Below, in pieces: positions 31,020 through 44,918 of a stretch of DNA of 64,000 nucleotides. This DNA comes from Neckera pumila. Taxonomy: Eukaryota; Streptophyta; Bryopsida; Hypnales; Neckeraceae. Each line of letters starts with the position of its first letter. The first letter of the stretch is position 1. Both the position numbers and the translations under genes were made by a program. The notes below the pieces were generated by a model, which was not told the DNA's origin, did no database searches, and was given only the letters and a program-made list of their open reading frames with translations. The stretch covers positions 687,001 through 751,000 of the forward strand of contig OZ018418.1 in the NCBI GenBank assembly GCA_963969595.1, read 5' to 3'.

Positions 31020-32230
31020 CTATATGTATACATATTTAACCCCTAAAGGCGAAAGGTTAGTTTTCTTCCCAAACACACAAAGAACTACCATTTTCGCAGC
31101 AAAGATTAAAAAATTTGAAAAATGTTTTTTGGCCACATCTAACTGTAGGATCTTACACCTAACTACTATGAGAATGTTTGTAAATAATTTCAGAATTTCT
31201 GACCGCATTGATTGTAAGATACCTGCGATTAACAAAGAGTCGTAAGGCATTTTCCATCAAAAAACACTCAAAATTGTTGTTTCTATAGCAAACGGCTATA
31301 AAAAGTTTTAGCTTTATTTTTTACATATTTAACCATCGGATCTTATATTGCACTTGTGTAAGAATATGTGGAAGAAATTTCAAAAACTTTGACAATCTCG
31401 ATTAAAAGATATTTGCATTTAAACCTAAAGAACCAAGTTTTTTTGCACCTTGTTCAACTACATTTTATGGCTTTGAACCTTCTCAATTAAAAAATTTTGA
31501 TCTTACGATTTTGAATTTCTAATTTTATATGATGAAGAATTGAGTTAAGAATCTAGGAAAAAAAATTCAAAACAAAATCATTTAGTTCTCACTCATTAAA
31601 AATTTGTGAAATAGAAGTAGGTTCAAGATTGAAAAAAAAAGAAATCATTAATAGCTCTAAGATAGGGTTGAAATATACTAATCTCAATGGTGATATTGTT
31701 CTAGCAAGAAATCTTAACCTTGTGAAACTTATTTGGAAGTAAATTGTCAAATTTGAATTCAAAAAGGACTCCCAGTTGTTCTAGAAGTTGTTTTTTCAAG
31801 AAGATGCTGTAATTGCCCAAATACTCAGAGTGTCCATAATCTTTATAATACAGAATTGAGTTCAGCATATAAAGGAGAAAAAATCCAAATAAACTTGATT
31901 TTAATTATTCCGTAAATTATTAAGTAGAAGTAGGTACAAAAAAAATCTAAAATATTAATATCTTTTATATGGAGTTTGAAGTAGTACTAATCCTAGTGGC
32001 AAGATTGTTCTACCCCCAAAATTAACCTTGTGGACCCTTTTTTTTAAATTGTAAAAATGGCATTTAGAAAAGAATTTTACAACTCTACAAGTTTTTTTCT
32101 TTAGGAAGATGCTCTAAGTGACCAAAAAACAAGATTGTCCATGACTTTCTTATAAAATATCCAAATGAAATGAATCAAAGCTTTTAGAGAGCCAAAAAAA
32201 AAACTATAAGAAAAAAATTTAAAGGAAAAA
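31020..32230. repeat. Dispersed repeat, right copy, with internal ~317-bp and ~190-bp tandem units
   Basis: Blocks match 25085-25780 in order. Internally, GAATTGAGTT..GAAGTAGGT returns at about 31535 and 31853 (period about 317), and GGATCTTA at 31148 and 31338 (period 190). ATTGTTCTA with TTAACCTTGTG occurs at about 31694 and 32010. Copies are old and gapped. Confidence 0.45.
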
Positions 32231-33125
32231 AAAAGTTCAGAGTTTCATATAGGGTTCTTTTTCTATTTCAAATTTGACAACCAAAATCAACACGGCTTGC
32301 CCACAATATTTAGTAACTTTTTTATCCTTGAAATTCACAAATTGGGAACTTCCCAATGAATAATTCTAAGAAATAATGATGTACAAGTCATTTAAAATTA
32401 TAAGCACTTGTAGTACAAGTAGCGCTGGTGTTTTGGCCTTGAGGGCTTATGATTCAAACATCTTTTTTTTATATGTTTCACAAGGTTATGATCTCTTAGA
32501 ACAACAATTTCACTATGGATACCAGCTATTACTGTGGCAATTCCCTCTAAACGCTATTCACAATTTCGAATTTCCTTCAATCCTAAATTAACTTCTACAA
32601 TTCTACCTAACAATTATTTAAGGATTGAAAAAGAACTAATTTTTTTTTTCCTCATTCCTAATCACAATTCTTGATGAATGGGAAATAACAATTCTTTAAA
32701 TTTTGGATGTCTTTTCTTTCAATCGTTCTTTCAAACTGGCACTCATAAGCCTGAAGGGATTAATGTTTTCTTTTGAAATAATCACATAAAATAAGTGATG
32801 CAGAAAACAAATCTTACAGCAACATCCACTGACTGACATATGGATTTTCTGAATTGGGTACACTCAATAATTTGCAAGCAAACAATTCCAATCACATTGC
32901 AATCTAATATAGTAGATAGTTTCCAAAACAAAATCAAGCTTCAAGATTCTGTACATGAAATTGGGCAGACTGCAAACACAATATTAGATTTACTTAAGAC
33001 ATTGCACATGATAAGAAGTATTTTTATAGATTCATATAGCATATTACAAAAATAGAAGCAAACAATAGGGCCAAAATTTTCATTCCTTTCATGTGCTAAC
33101 CTCACATCAAAATTACATGCCAAAA
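32231..33125. other. Flank of the satellite array, no gene seen
   Basis: Unique-looking AT-rich DNA. Small plus-strand frames (32376-32591, 32840-33055) show no family resemblance or splice signals. The first satellite monomer starts abruptly at about 33126. Confidence 0.5.
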
Positions 33126-36100
33126 AGTTAATTGCCATGCCCTGTAGTTAAAGAACCAAAAACTAAAATTTTATGAAATTAGAATGCAAAGAGCGTTAAA
33201 AACAAACGTACAGGTTGTAAATAATCCAAACATAAAGATTTTGTGAACGCACTTAAATTAGAGCCTTATTTTCTTGAGCATAGTTCATAAAGAGAAAATA
33301 ATCAATTACCATGCCCTGTAATTTAAAGAACCAAAGGCTTAAATGTCATGAAATTAGAACGAAAAGAGCAAAAAGAAAAAATGTACAAGTTGTAAATAAT
33401 CCAAATATAAAGATTTTGTGAGCTCACTAAAATTAGAGCCTTATTTTTCTGAAGATATTTCAGGAACAAAAAAAAAATTAATTACCATGCCCTGAAGTTT
33501 AAAGAACCATAAACTAAAATCTCATAAAATAAGAACGCAAAGACCGTGAAAAAAACAAACGTACAAGGTGTAAATAATCCAAATATAAAGATTTTGTAGG
33601 CGCATCAAAAGTAGAGCCCCATATTTTTGACAACAATTCACACACAGAATAAAGTAAATTACCATGCCTTGTAGATTAAAAAAACAAGAACTAAAATGTC
33701 ATGAAATTAGAACGCATAGACCGTGAAAAAACAAAACATACAAGTTGTAAATAATCCAAACATAAAGATTTCATGAGCGCACTAAAATTAGAGCCCCATT
33801 ATTCTAAACGTAATTCATGATAGGAAAAAAGTTAATTGCCATGCCCTGTAGTTAAAGAACCATAAACTAAAATGTCATGAAATTAGAATGCAAAGAGCGT
33901 GAAAAACAAATGTACAGGTTGTAAATAATCCAAACATGAAGATTTTGTAAATGCACTAAAATTGGAGCCTTATTTTTTTGAACATAGTTCACAAAGAGAA
34001 AATAATTAATTACCAGGCCCTGTAGTTCAAAGAACCAAAAAACTAAAACGTCATGAAATTAGAACACAAAGACCGTGAAAAACAACAACGTAGAAGCTGT
34101 AAATAATCCAAACAGAAAGATTTCGTGAACGCCCCAAAATTAGAGCCCCACATTTTTGAACATAATTCATGAACAGAAAAAAGTAAACTGGCATGTCCTA
34201 TAGTTTTAAGAACGAAAGACTAAAATGTCATGAAATTAGAACGCAAAGAGCGTGGAAAAAAAACCCGCACAAGTTGTAAATAATCCAAATAGTAAGATTT
34301 CGTGAGCTCACTAAAATTAGAGCCCCATATTTTTTAACATAATTTGCGAACAGAAAAAAGTTAATTACCATGCCCTGTAGTTTAAAGAACAAGAAACTAA
34401 GATGTCATAAAATTAGAATGCAAAGAGCGTGAAAAAAAGAAACGTATAAGTTATAAACAATCCAAATAGAAAGATTTTGTAAACGCACTAAAAGTAGAGC
34501 CCCATATTTTTGAAAATAATTCACGAACAAAATTTTTTTAATAACCATGCCCTATAGTTTAAAGAATCAAAAACTAAGATTTCATGAAATTCAAATGCAA
34601 TGACCGTGAAAATATAAATGTACAAGTTGTAAATAATCCAAATATAAAGATTTCGTGGGCACACCAAAAAAAATGTACAAGTTGTAAAGATAATCCAAAT
34701 GTAAAGATTTCGTGAAAGCACTAAAATGAGAGCCTTATTTCCTTGTACATAATTCACAAAGAGAAAACAATTAATTACCATGCCTTATAGCTCAAAGAAT
34801 CAAAAACTAAAATGTCATGAAATTAGAACGCAAAGACCATGAAAAAAGAAAACCTTCAAGTTGTAAATAATCCAAACAGAATGATTTTGTGAACACACTA
34901 AAATTAGAGCCTCGTATATCTGGACATAATTCAAAAACAAACAAAAAGTTAATTACCATGCCCTGTAGTTAAAGAACCAAAAACTAAAATTTCATGAAAT
35001 TAGAACGCAAAGACCGTAAAAAAAAAATGGTACAAGTTGTAAATAATCCAAACATAAAGATTTTGTAAGCATACTAAAATTAGAGCCTTATTTTCTTGAA
35101 CATAAGTCACAAAGACAAAATAACTAATTACCATTCCTTGTAGTTTAAAGAACCAAGAACTAAAATATCTTGAAATTAGAACGCAAAGACCATGAAAAAA
35201 AAAAGGCGTAAAAGTTGTAAATAATCCAAGCAGAAAGATTTTGTGAACGCACTAAATTTAGAGCCCCATTTTTCTTAACATAATTCACGAACAAAAAAAA
35301 AGTTAATTACCATGCCCTGTAGCTAATGAACCAAAAACTAGAATTTCATGAAATTAGAACGCAAAGAGCGTGAAAATATAAATGTACAAGTTGTAAATAA
35401 TCCAAATATAAAGATTTTGTGGGCGCACAAAAAATTAGAGCATCATATTTTTGAACATATTTCACAAACACAAAAAAGTTAATTACCATGCCCTGTAGTT
35501 TAAAGAACCAAAAACTAGAATGTCATGAAATTAGAACGCAAAAACCATGAAACAAAAAAACTTGTAAGTTGTAAATAATCCAATTAGAAAGATTTTGTGA
35601 AAGCACTAAAAGTAGAGCCTTGTTTTCTTGAACATAGTTCACAAACAGAAAAAAGTTAATTACCATGCCCTGTAGTTTAAAGAACCAAAAACTAAAATGT
35701 CATAAAACTACAACGCAAAGGGCGTGAAAAAAAATGTACAAGTTGTAAGTAATCCAAACATAAAGATTTCGTGAACGCACTAAAATGAGAGCCTTATTTC
35801 CTTGAACATAATTCACAAAGAGAAAATAATTAATTACCAAGCCCTGTAGTTTAAGGAACCAAACATTAAAATGTCATGAAATTAGAACGTAAAGACCGTG
35901 AAAAAAGAAACCCTTCAAGTTGTAAATAATCCAGACATAAAGATTTTGTGGGCACACAAAAATTAGAGCCCCATATTTTTGAACATATTTTACAGCCAAA
36001 ATAAAGTTAATTACCATGCCCTGTAGTTTAAAGAACCAAAAACTAGAATGTCATAAAATTAGAATGCAAAGACTGTGAAAAAAAAAATGTACAAGTTGTA

Positions 36101-39100
36101 AGTAATCCAATTAGAAAGATTTCAAGAAGGCACTAAAATTAGAGCCCCATATTTTTGAGCATAGTTCACAAACAGAAAAAAATTAATTACCATGTCCTGT
36201 AGTTTAAAGAACCAGAAACTAAGATGTCATGAAATTAGAACGCAAAGAACGTGGAAAAAAACCGTACAAGTTGTAAACAATCCAAACAGAAAGATTTTGT
36301 GAATGCACTAAAATTAGAGCCCCATATTTTTGAACATAATTCACAAACAGAAAAATGTTAATGACCATGCCCTGTAGTTTAATGAATAAAAAATTAAAAT
36401 GTCATGAAATTCAAATGCAAAGATCGTGCAAATATAATGTACAAGTTGTAAACAATCGAACATAAAGATTTTGTGGGCGCACCAAAATTAGAGCCCCATA
36501 ATTTCGAAAATATTTCACGGACAAAAAAAGATAAATTACCATGCCGTATAATTTAAAGAACCAGAAACTAAAATGTCACGAACTTAAAACGCAAAGGGCG
36601 TGAAAAAAAATGTACAAGTTGTAAGTAATCCAAACATAAAGATTTTGTGAGCACACTAAAATTAGAGCCTTATTTTCTTGGACATAATTCACGAACAAAA
36701 AAAAATTAATTACCATGCTCTGTAGTTTAAAGAACCAGAAACTAAAATGTCATGAAATTAGAATGCAAAGACCGTGAAAAAACAAACATACGAGTTGTTT
36801 TTAATCCAAATAGAAAGATTTTGTGAACGCTTTAAAATTAGATCCCCGTATTTTAGAACATAGTTCACAAACAGAAAGAAGTTAATTACCATACCTTGTA
36901 GTTAAAGAACCAAAAACTAAAACTTCATAAAATTAGAGCGCAGAGAGCGCAAAAAAAAGACAGTACAAGTTGTAAGTAATCCAAACATAAATTTTTATTG
37001 AACGCACTAAATTTAGAGCCCCATTTCTCTGAACATATTTCACAGACAAAAAGAAGTTAATTACCATGCCCTGTAGTTTAAAGAACCAAAAACTAAAATG
37101 TCATGAAATTAGAATGCAAAGACCGTGAAAAAAAAAATGTACAAGTTGTAAGTAATCCAAACATAAAGATTTTGTGAGTGCGCTAAAATTAGAGCCCCAT
37201 TTTTTTGAATATAATTCATGATTAGAAAAAAGTTCCTTACCATGCCCTATAGTTAAAGAACCAAAAACTAAAATTTCATGAAATTAGAACGCAAAGAGCG
37301 TGAAAAAAAAATGTATAGGCTTTAAAAATCCAAACATAAAGATTTTGTGAATGCACTAAAATTAGAGCCTTATTTTCTTGAACATAGTCCACAAAGAGAA
37401 AATAATTAATTACCAAGCCTTGTAGTTTAAAGAACCAAAAACTAAAATGTTATGAAATTAGAATGCAAAGATCGTGAAAAAATAATTTGTACAAGTTGTA
37501 AATAATCCAACTAGGAAGATTTCGTGAAGGCACCAAATTTAGAGCCCCATACTTTTGAATATAAAGAAAGCAAAGAGCATGGAAAAAAAATGTACAAGTT
37601 GTAAATAATCCAATCATAAAGATTTTGTCAGTGCTCTAAAATTAGAGCCCCATATTTTTGAACATAATTCACGAACAGCAAAGTGTTAATGACCATATTC
37701 TATAGTTTAAAGAACAAAAAACTAAGATGTCATGAAATTAGAATGCAAAGAGCGTAAAAAGAAAAATGTACAAGTTGTATATAATCCAAACAGAAAGATT
37801 TTGTGAACGTTTTAAATTTAGAGCCCCTTTTTTTGGAACATAGTTTATGAACATAAAAAAGTTAATCACCATGCCCTGTAGTTAAAGAACCGAGAACTAA
37901 AGTTTCATGAAGTTAGAGCGCAGAGAGCGCAAAAGAAAAACGGTACAAATTGTAAGTAATCCAAACATAAATTTTTATTGAGCGCACTGAGCTTAGAGCC
38001 CCATTTTTCTTACCATTATTCACAAACAGGAAAAAATAAATTACCATGCCCTGTAGTTAAAGAACCAAAAACTAAAATTTCATGAAATTAGAATGCAAAG
38101 AGCGTGAAAAAAAAATGTGCAGGTTGTAAATAATCCAAACAGAAAGATTTTGTGAGCGCACTAAAATTAGAGCCTTATTTTCTTCAATATAATTCATGAA
38201 CAGAAAATAACTAATTACCATGCCCTACAGTTAAAAGAACCAAAAACTAAAAGGTCATGAAATTAGAACGCAAAGAACGTGGAAAACCCCCCCGTACAAG
38301 TTGTATATAATCCAAATAGAATGATTTTGTGAACACATTAAAATTAGAGCCCCATAATTTAGAACATAGTTTATGAACAAAAAAAAGTTAGTTACCATGC
38401 CCTATAGTTAAAGAACCAAAAACTAAAATTTCATGCAATTAGAACACAAAGAGCATGAAAAAAAAATGTACAAGTTGTAAATAATCCAAACAGAAAGATT
38501 TTGTGAATGCACTAAAATGAGAGCCTTATTTTTTTGAACATAATTCACGAAGAGAAAATAATTAATTACCAGGCCTTGTAGTTTAAAGAACCAAAAACTA
38601 AAATGTCATGAAATTAGAACGCAAAGACCGTGAAAGAAAAAAAGGGAAAGTTGTAAATAATCCAAACAGAAAGATTTCTTGAATACACCAAAAGTAAAGC
38701 CCCATATTTTTTAACATAATTCACAAACAGAATAAGTAAATTGCCATGCCCTATATAGTTTAAAGAACGAAAAACTAGGATGTCATGAAACTAGAACGCA
38801 AAGAGCGTGGAAAAAAACCCCGCACAAGTTGTAAATAATCCAAACAGAAGAATTTTGTGAACGCACTAGAATTAGAGCCTTATTTTCTTGAACATAGTTT
38901 ACAAAGATAAAATAATTAATTACCAGGCCTTGTAGTTTAAAGAACAAAAATCTAAAATCTCATGAAACTAGAAAGCAAAGTCCGTGAAATAAAAAAACAT
39001 ACAAGTTGTAAATAATCCAATTAGAAATATTTTGTGAAGGCACCAAAATTAGAGCCCATATTTTTTAACATAAAGAAAGCAAAGAGCGCAAAAATAAACA

Positions 39101-42100
39101 AACTTGCAAGTTATAAATAATCCAAACATAAAGATTTTGTGAGTGTACTAAAATTAGAGCCCCGTATTTCTGGACATAATTCATGAACAAAAAAAAGTTA
39201 ATTACCATGACCTATAGTTAAAGAACCAAAAACTAAAATTTCATGAAATTAGAACGCAAAGACCGCGAGAAAAAAAAAGGTACAAGTTGTAAATAATCCA
39301 AATATAAAGATTTTGTAAGCGTACTAAAATGAGAGCCTTATTTTCTTGAACATAAGTCACAAAGACAAAATAACTAATTACCATTCCTTGTAGTTTAAAG
39401 AACCAACAACTAAAATATCTTGAAATTAGAACGCAAGGACCGTGAGAAAAAAAAGGCGTAAAAGTTGTAAATAATCCAAGCAGAAAGATTTTGTAAACGC
39501 ACAAAATTAGAGCCCCATTTTTTTAACATAATTCACGAACAGAGAATGTTGTTTAGCGTGCTTTCTAGTTGTAGAACCAAAAACTAAAACTTCATGAAAT
39601 TAGAACGCAAACTGCGTGACAGAAAAAAATGTACAAGTTGTAAATAATCCAAACATAAAGATTTTGTGGGCGCACAAAAATTAGAGCTCCATATCTTTGA
39701 ACATATTTCACAAACATAAAAAAGTTAATTAGCATGCCCTATAGTTTAAAGAATGAAAAACTAAGATATCATGAAATTAGAACACAAAGAGCATGAAATG
39801 AAAAATGTACAAGTTGTAAATAATCCAAACATAAAGATTTTGTGGGCGCACCAATATTAGAGCCCCATATTTTTTATTATATTTCACAGACAGAAAAAAG
39901 TTAATTACCATGCCCTATAGTTTAAAAAACCAAAACTAAAATGTCATGAAATTTGAATGCAAAGAGCATGAAAAAAAAATGTATAAGTTGTAAACAATCC
40001 CAACAGAAAGACTTTGTGAATACACTAAAATTAGAGCCTTATTTCTTGAACATAGCTCACAAATAGAAAATAATTAGTTATTAGGCCCTGTAGTTTAGAG
40101 AACCAAAAACTAAAATTTCATGAAATTAGAACGCAAAGACCGTGAAACAAAAAAACGTAGAAGTTGTAAATAATCCAATTAGAAAGATTTTGTGGAGGCA
40201 CTAAACTTAGTGCCCCATATTTTTGAACATAATTCACGAACAGAAAAATGTTAATGACCATGCCCTATGTAGTTTAAAGAATTAAAAACTAAAATTTCAT
40301 GAAACTCAAATGCAAAGACCTTGAACATATTAATACACAAGTTGTAATCATTCCAAGCATAAAGATTTTGTGGGCGCACCAAAATTAGAGCCCCATATTT
40401 TTTAGTATATTTCACATATAGAAAAAAATTAATTACCATGCCCTGTAGTATAAAGAACCAAAAACTAAAATGTCATGAAATTAAAACACAAAGACCGTGA
40501 AAAGAAAAATGTACAAGTTGTATATAATCCAAACAAAAAGATTTTGTGAACGCTTTAAAATTAGAGGCCTATGTTTTGGAACATAGTCCACAACCAAAAA
40601 AAAGTTAACTACCATGCCTTGTAGTTAAAGAACCGAAAACTAAAATTTCATGAAGTTAGAGCGCAGAGAGCGCAAAAGAAAAACAGTACAAATTGTAAGT
40701 AATCCAAATATAAATTTTTATTGAGCGCACTAAATTTAGAGCCCCATATTTTTGAATATAATTCACGAACAGAAAAAAGTTAATTACCATGCCCAGTAGT
40801 TAAAGAATCAAAAAAACAAATGTCATGAAATTAGAAAGCAAAGAGCGTAAAAAAAAAATGTATAAGTTGTAAATAAGCCAAACATTAAGATTACTTGGGC
40901 GCACCAAAATTAGAGCCCCGTATTTTTGAATATATTTCATAGATAGAAAAAAGTTAATTACCATGCCCTGTAGTTTAAGATACCAAAAACTAAAATGTCA
41001 TGAAATTAGAACGCAAAGGGCGTAAAAAAAAAAGGTACAAGTTGTAAATAATCTGAACGTAAAGATTTCGTGAGCGGACTAAAATTAGAACCTTATTTTT
41101 CTAGGACATAATTCACAAACAAAAAATAATTAATTACCACGCCCTGTAGTTTAAAGAACCAGAAGCTAAAATGTCATGAAATTAAAATGCAAAGGGCGTA
41201 AAAAAAAAATGTACAAATTGTAAGTAATTCAAACATAAATTTTTATTGAGCGCACTAAATTTAGAGCCCCATTTTCTTAACATAATTCATGAACAAAAAA
41301 AAGGTAATTACCATGCCTTATAGTTAAAGAACCAAAAACTAAAATTTCATGAAGTTAGAGCGCAGAGAGCGCAAAAGAAAAATAGCACAAATTGTAAGTA
41401 ATCTAAATATAAATTTATATTGAGCGCACTAAATTTAGAGCCCCATATTTTTGAACATAATTCACAAACAAAAAAAAGTTAATTACCATGCCCAATATTT
41501 AAAGAACCAAAAAACCAAATGTCATGAAATTAGAAAGCAAAAGAGCGTGAAAAAAAAAATGTACAAGTTGTAAATAATCCAAACATAGAGATTTTGTGAG
41601 CGCACTGAAATTAGAGCCCCATTTTCTGAACATAATTCATGATTAGAAAAAAGTTGATAACCATGCCGTGTAGTTAAAGAACCCAAAACTAAAATTTCAT
41701 GAAATTAGAATGCAAAGAGCGTAAAAAAAGAAATGTACAAGTTGTAAATAATCCAAACAGAAAGATTTTGTGAATGCACAAAATTTAGAGCCCCATATTC
41801 TTGAACATAATTCACGAACAAGAAATAGTAAATTGCCATGCCCTATAGTTTAATGAACGAAAAACTAAGATGTCATGAAATTAGAACACAAAGAGCGTGA
41901 AAAACAACAACGTACAAGTTGTAAACAATCCAAATAAAAAGATTTTGTGAATGCACCAAAATTAGAGCTCCATATTTTTGAACATAAAGAAAGCAAATAG
42001 CTCAAAAACAAACAAGCGTGCAAGTTATAAATAATCCAATTAGAAAGATTTCGTGAAGGCACCAAAATTAGAGCCCCATACTTTTGAACATAAAGAAAGC

Positions 42101-44918
42101 AAAGAGTGCAAAAAAAAACGTACAAAATGTAAATAGTCCAAACATAAAGATTTCGTGAGCGCACTAAAATTAGAGCCCCATATTTTTGAACATAATTAGC
42201 AAATAGAAAAAAGTTAATTACCATTCCCTGTAGTTTAAAGAACCAAAAACTAAAATGTTATGAAATTAGAACACAAAGACCGTGCAAATGAAAAATGTAC
42301 AAGTTGTAAATAATCCAAACATATAGATTTTGTATGCATACAAAAATTAAGGCCTTATTTTCTTGAACATAATTTACAGAGAGAAAATAATTAATTATGA
42401 AGCCTTGTAGTTTAAAGAACCAAAAACTAGATTGTCATGAAAATAGAATGCAAAGACCGTGAAAAAAAAGAAGGGAAAGTTGTAAATAATCCAAACAGAA
42501 AGATTTTGTAAACGCACCAAAAGTAGAGCCCCATATTCTTAAACATAATTCACAAATAGAAAAAAGGAAATTGCCATGCACTATAGTTTAATGAACAAAA
42601 AACTCAGATGTCATGAAATTAGAACGCAAAGGGCGTGGAAAAAAACCCCGCACAAGTTGTAAATAATCCAAATAGAAAGATTTTGTGAACCCACTAAAAT
42701 TAGAGCCCTATTTTCTTAAACATAGTTCACAAAGATAAAATAATTAATTACCTGGCCTTGTACTTTGAAGAACAAAAAACTAAAATCTCATGAAATTAGA
42801 AAGCAAAGTCCGTGAAAAAAAAAATGTACAAGTTGTAAATAATCCAAACATAAAGAATTTGTGGGCACACTGAAATTAGAACCCCATATTTTTTAACATA
42901 ATTCACGAACAAAACTTTTTTAATTACCATACCCATTAGATAAAGAACCACAAACTAGAATTTCATGAGATTTGAATGCAAAGAGTGTGAAAAAAAAAAA
43001 GGATAAGTTGTAAATATTTTACATATAAAGATTTTGTGAGTGCACTAAATTTAGAGCATTATTATTTTGAACATAAGCCACAAAGAGAAAAAAATTAACT
43101 AACATGCCCTGTAGTTTAAAGAACCAAAAACTAGAATGTCATGAAATTAGAACGCAAAGGGCGTAAAAATAGAAATGTACAAGTTGTAAATAATCCAAAC
43201 ATAAAGATTTTGTGAGTGCACTAAAATTAAAGACGTATTTTCTTGAACATAATTCACAAATATAAAATAATTAATTACCATGCCCTGTAGTTTAAAGATT
43301 AAAAAACTCGAATGTCATGAAATTTGAACGCAATGGCCGTGAAAAAAAAGACGTATAAGTTGTCAATAATCCAAACATAAAGAATTTGTGGGCACATTGA
43401 AATTAGAACCCCATATTTCTTAACATAATTCACAAAAAAAAAAATTTTAATTACCATGCCCAGTAGATAAAGAACCACAAACTAAAATTTCATGAGATTT
43501 GAACGCAAAGAGCATGAAAAAAAAAAGAGGATAAGTTGTAAATATTCCACATATAAAGATTTCGTGAGCGCACTAAATTTAGAGCGTTATTTTTTTGAAT
43601 ATATGCCACAAAGAAAAAAAAACTAACTAACATGCCCTGTAGTTTAAAGAACCAAAAACTAGAATGTCATGAAATTAGAACGCAAAGACCGTGAAAAAAA
43701 ACCCGTACAAGTTGTAAATAATCCAAACATAAAGATTTCGTGGACGCAACAAAATTAGAGCCTCATATTTTTGAACATTATTCACAAACAGGAAAAAGTT
43801 AATTACCATGCCCTGTAGTTTAAAGAACAAAAAACTAAGATGTCATGAATTTAGAACGCAAAGAGCGTGAAAAAAAAATGTACAAGTTGTAAACAATCCA
43901 AACACAAAGATTTTGTGAATGCACTAAAATTAGAGCCCCATAATTTTGAACATAATTCACAAACGGAGAAAAGTTAATGACCATGCGCTGTAGTTTAAAA
44001 AATCAAAAACCAAAATTTCATGAAATTAGAATGCAAAGACCGTGAAAAAGAAAACTGTACAAATTGTAAATAATCCAAACAGAAAGATTTTGTGAGCGCA
44101 CTAAAATTAGAGCCTTATTTTCTTCAATATAATTCATGAACAGAAAATAACTAATTACCATGCCCTACAATTTAAAGAACCAAAAACTAAAATGTCATGA
44201 AATTAGAACGCAAAGAATGTGGAAAAAAACCCTGTACAAGTTGTATATAATCCAAATAGAATGATTTTGTGAACACTTGAAAATTAGAGCCCCATAATTT
44301 AGAAAATAGTTTATGAACAAAAAAAAGTTAGTTACCATGCCCTGTAGTTAAAGAACCAAAAACTAAAATTTCATGCAATTAGAACACAAAGAGCGTGAAA
44401 AAAAAATGTACAAGTTGTAAATAATCCAAATAGAAAGATTTTGTGAATGCACTAAAATGAGGGCCTTATTTCCTTGAACATAATTCACAAAGAGAAAACA
44501 ATTAATTACTAAGTCCTGTAGTTTAAAGAACCAAACATTAAAATGTCATGAAATTAGAACGCAAAGAGCGTGAAAATATAAATGTATAAGTTGTAAATAA
44601 TCCAAACATAAAGATTTTGTGGGCGAACAAGCATTAGAGCCCCATATTTTTGAACATATTTCACAGACAAAAAGAAGTTAATTACCATGCCCTGTAGTTT
44701 AAAGAACCAAAAACTAAAATGTCATGAAATTAGAATGCAAAGACCGTGAAAAAAAAAATGTACAAGTTGTAAGTAATCCATTTAGAAAGATTTCAAGAAG
44801 GCACTAAAATTAGAGCCCCATATTTTTGAACACAGTTCACGAACAAAAAGAAGTTAATTACCATGTCCTATAGTTTAAAGAACCAGAAACTAAGATGTCA
44901 TGAATTTAGAACGCAAAG
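33126..44918. repeat. Satellite array, family 1, ~176-bp monomer, left block
   Basis: Monomers are anchored by TTAATTACCATGCCCTGTAG, then AAAGAACCAAAAACTAAAAT, GTCATGAAATTAGAACGCAA, a variable A-run, GTACAAGTTGTAAATAATCC, and GCACTAAAATTAGAGCC. The first anchors fall at about 33128, 33301, 33479, 33656, 33832 and 34006, so the period is 173-178 bp. Dividing length by period gives about 67 monomers. All lie head to tail. A distinct monomer type has GAGCGCAGAGAGCGCAAA and ATAAATTTTTATTGAGCGCA (for example near 36937, 37917, 40660, 41358). Another type lacks the CCATGCCCTG half (for example 37550, 39066, 41990, 42080). The unit length fits centromeric or heterochromatic plant satellites, but no centromere function can be read from sequence. 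Confidence 0.95.

Noticed and set aside
23950..33100. Organellar DNA insertion, suggested by AT-richness
   Set aside because: No rRNA, tRNA or photosynthesis/respiration gene fragments are recognisable, and the region shows its own decayed tandem repeats.
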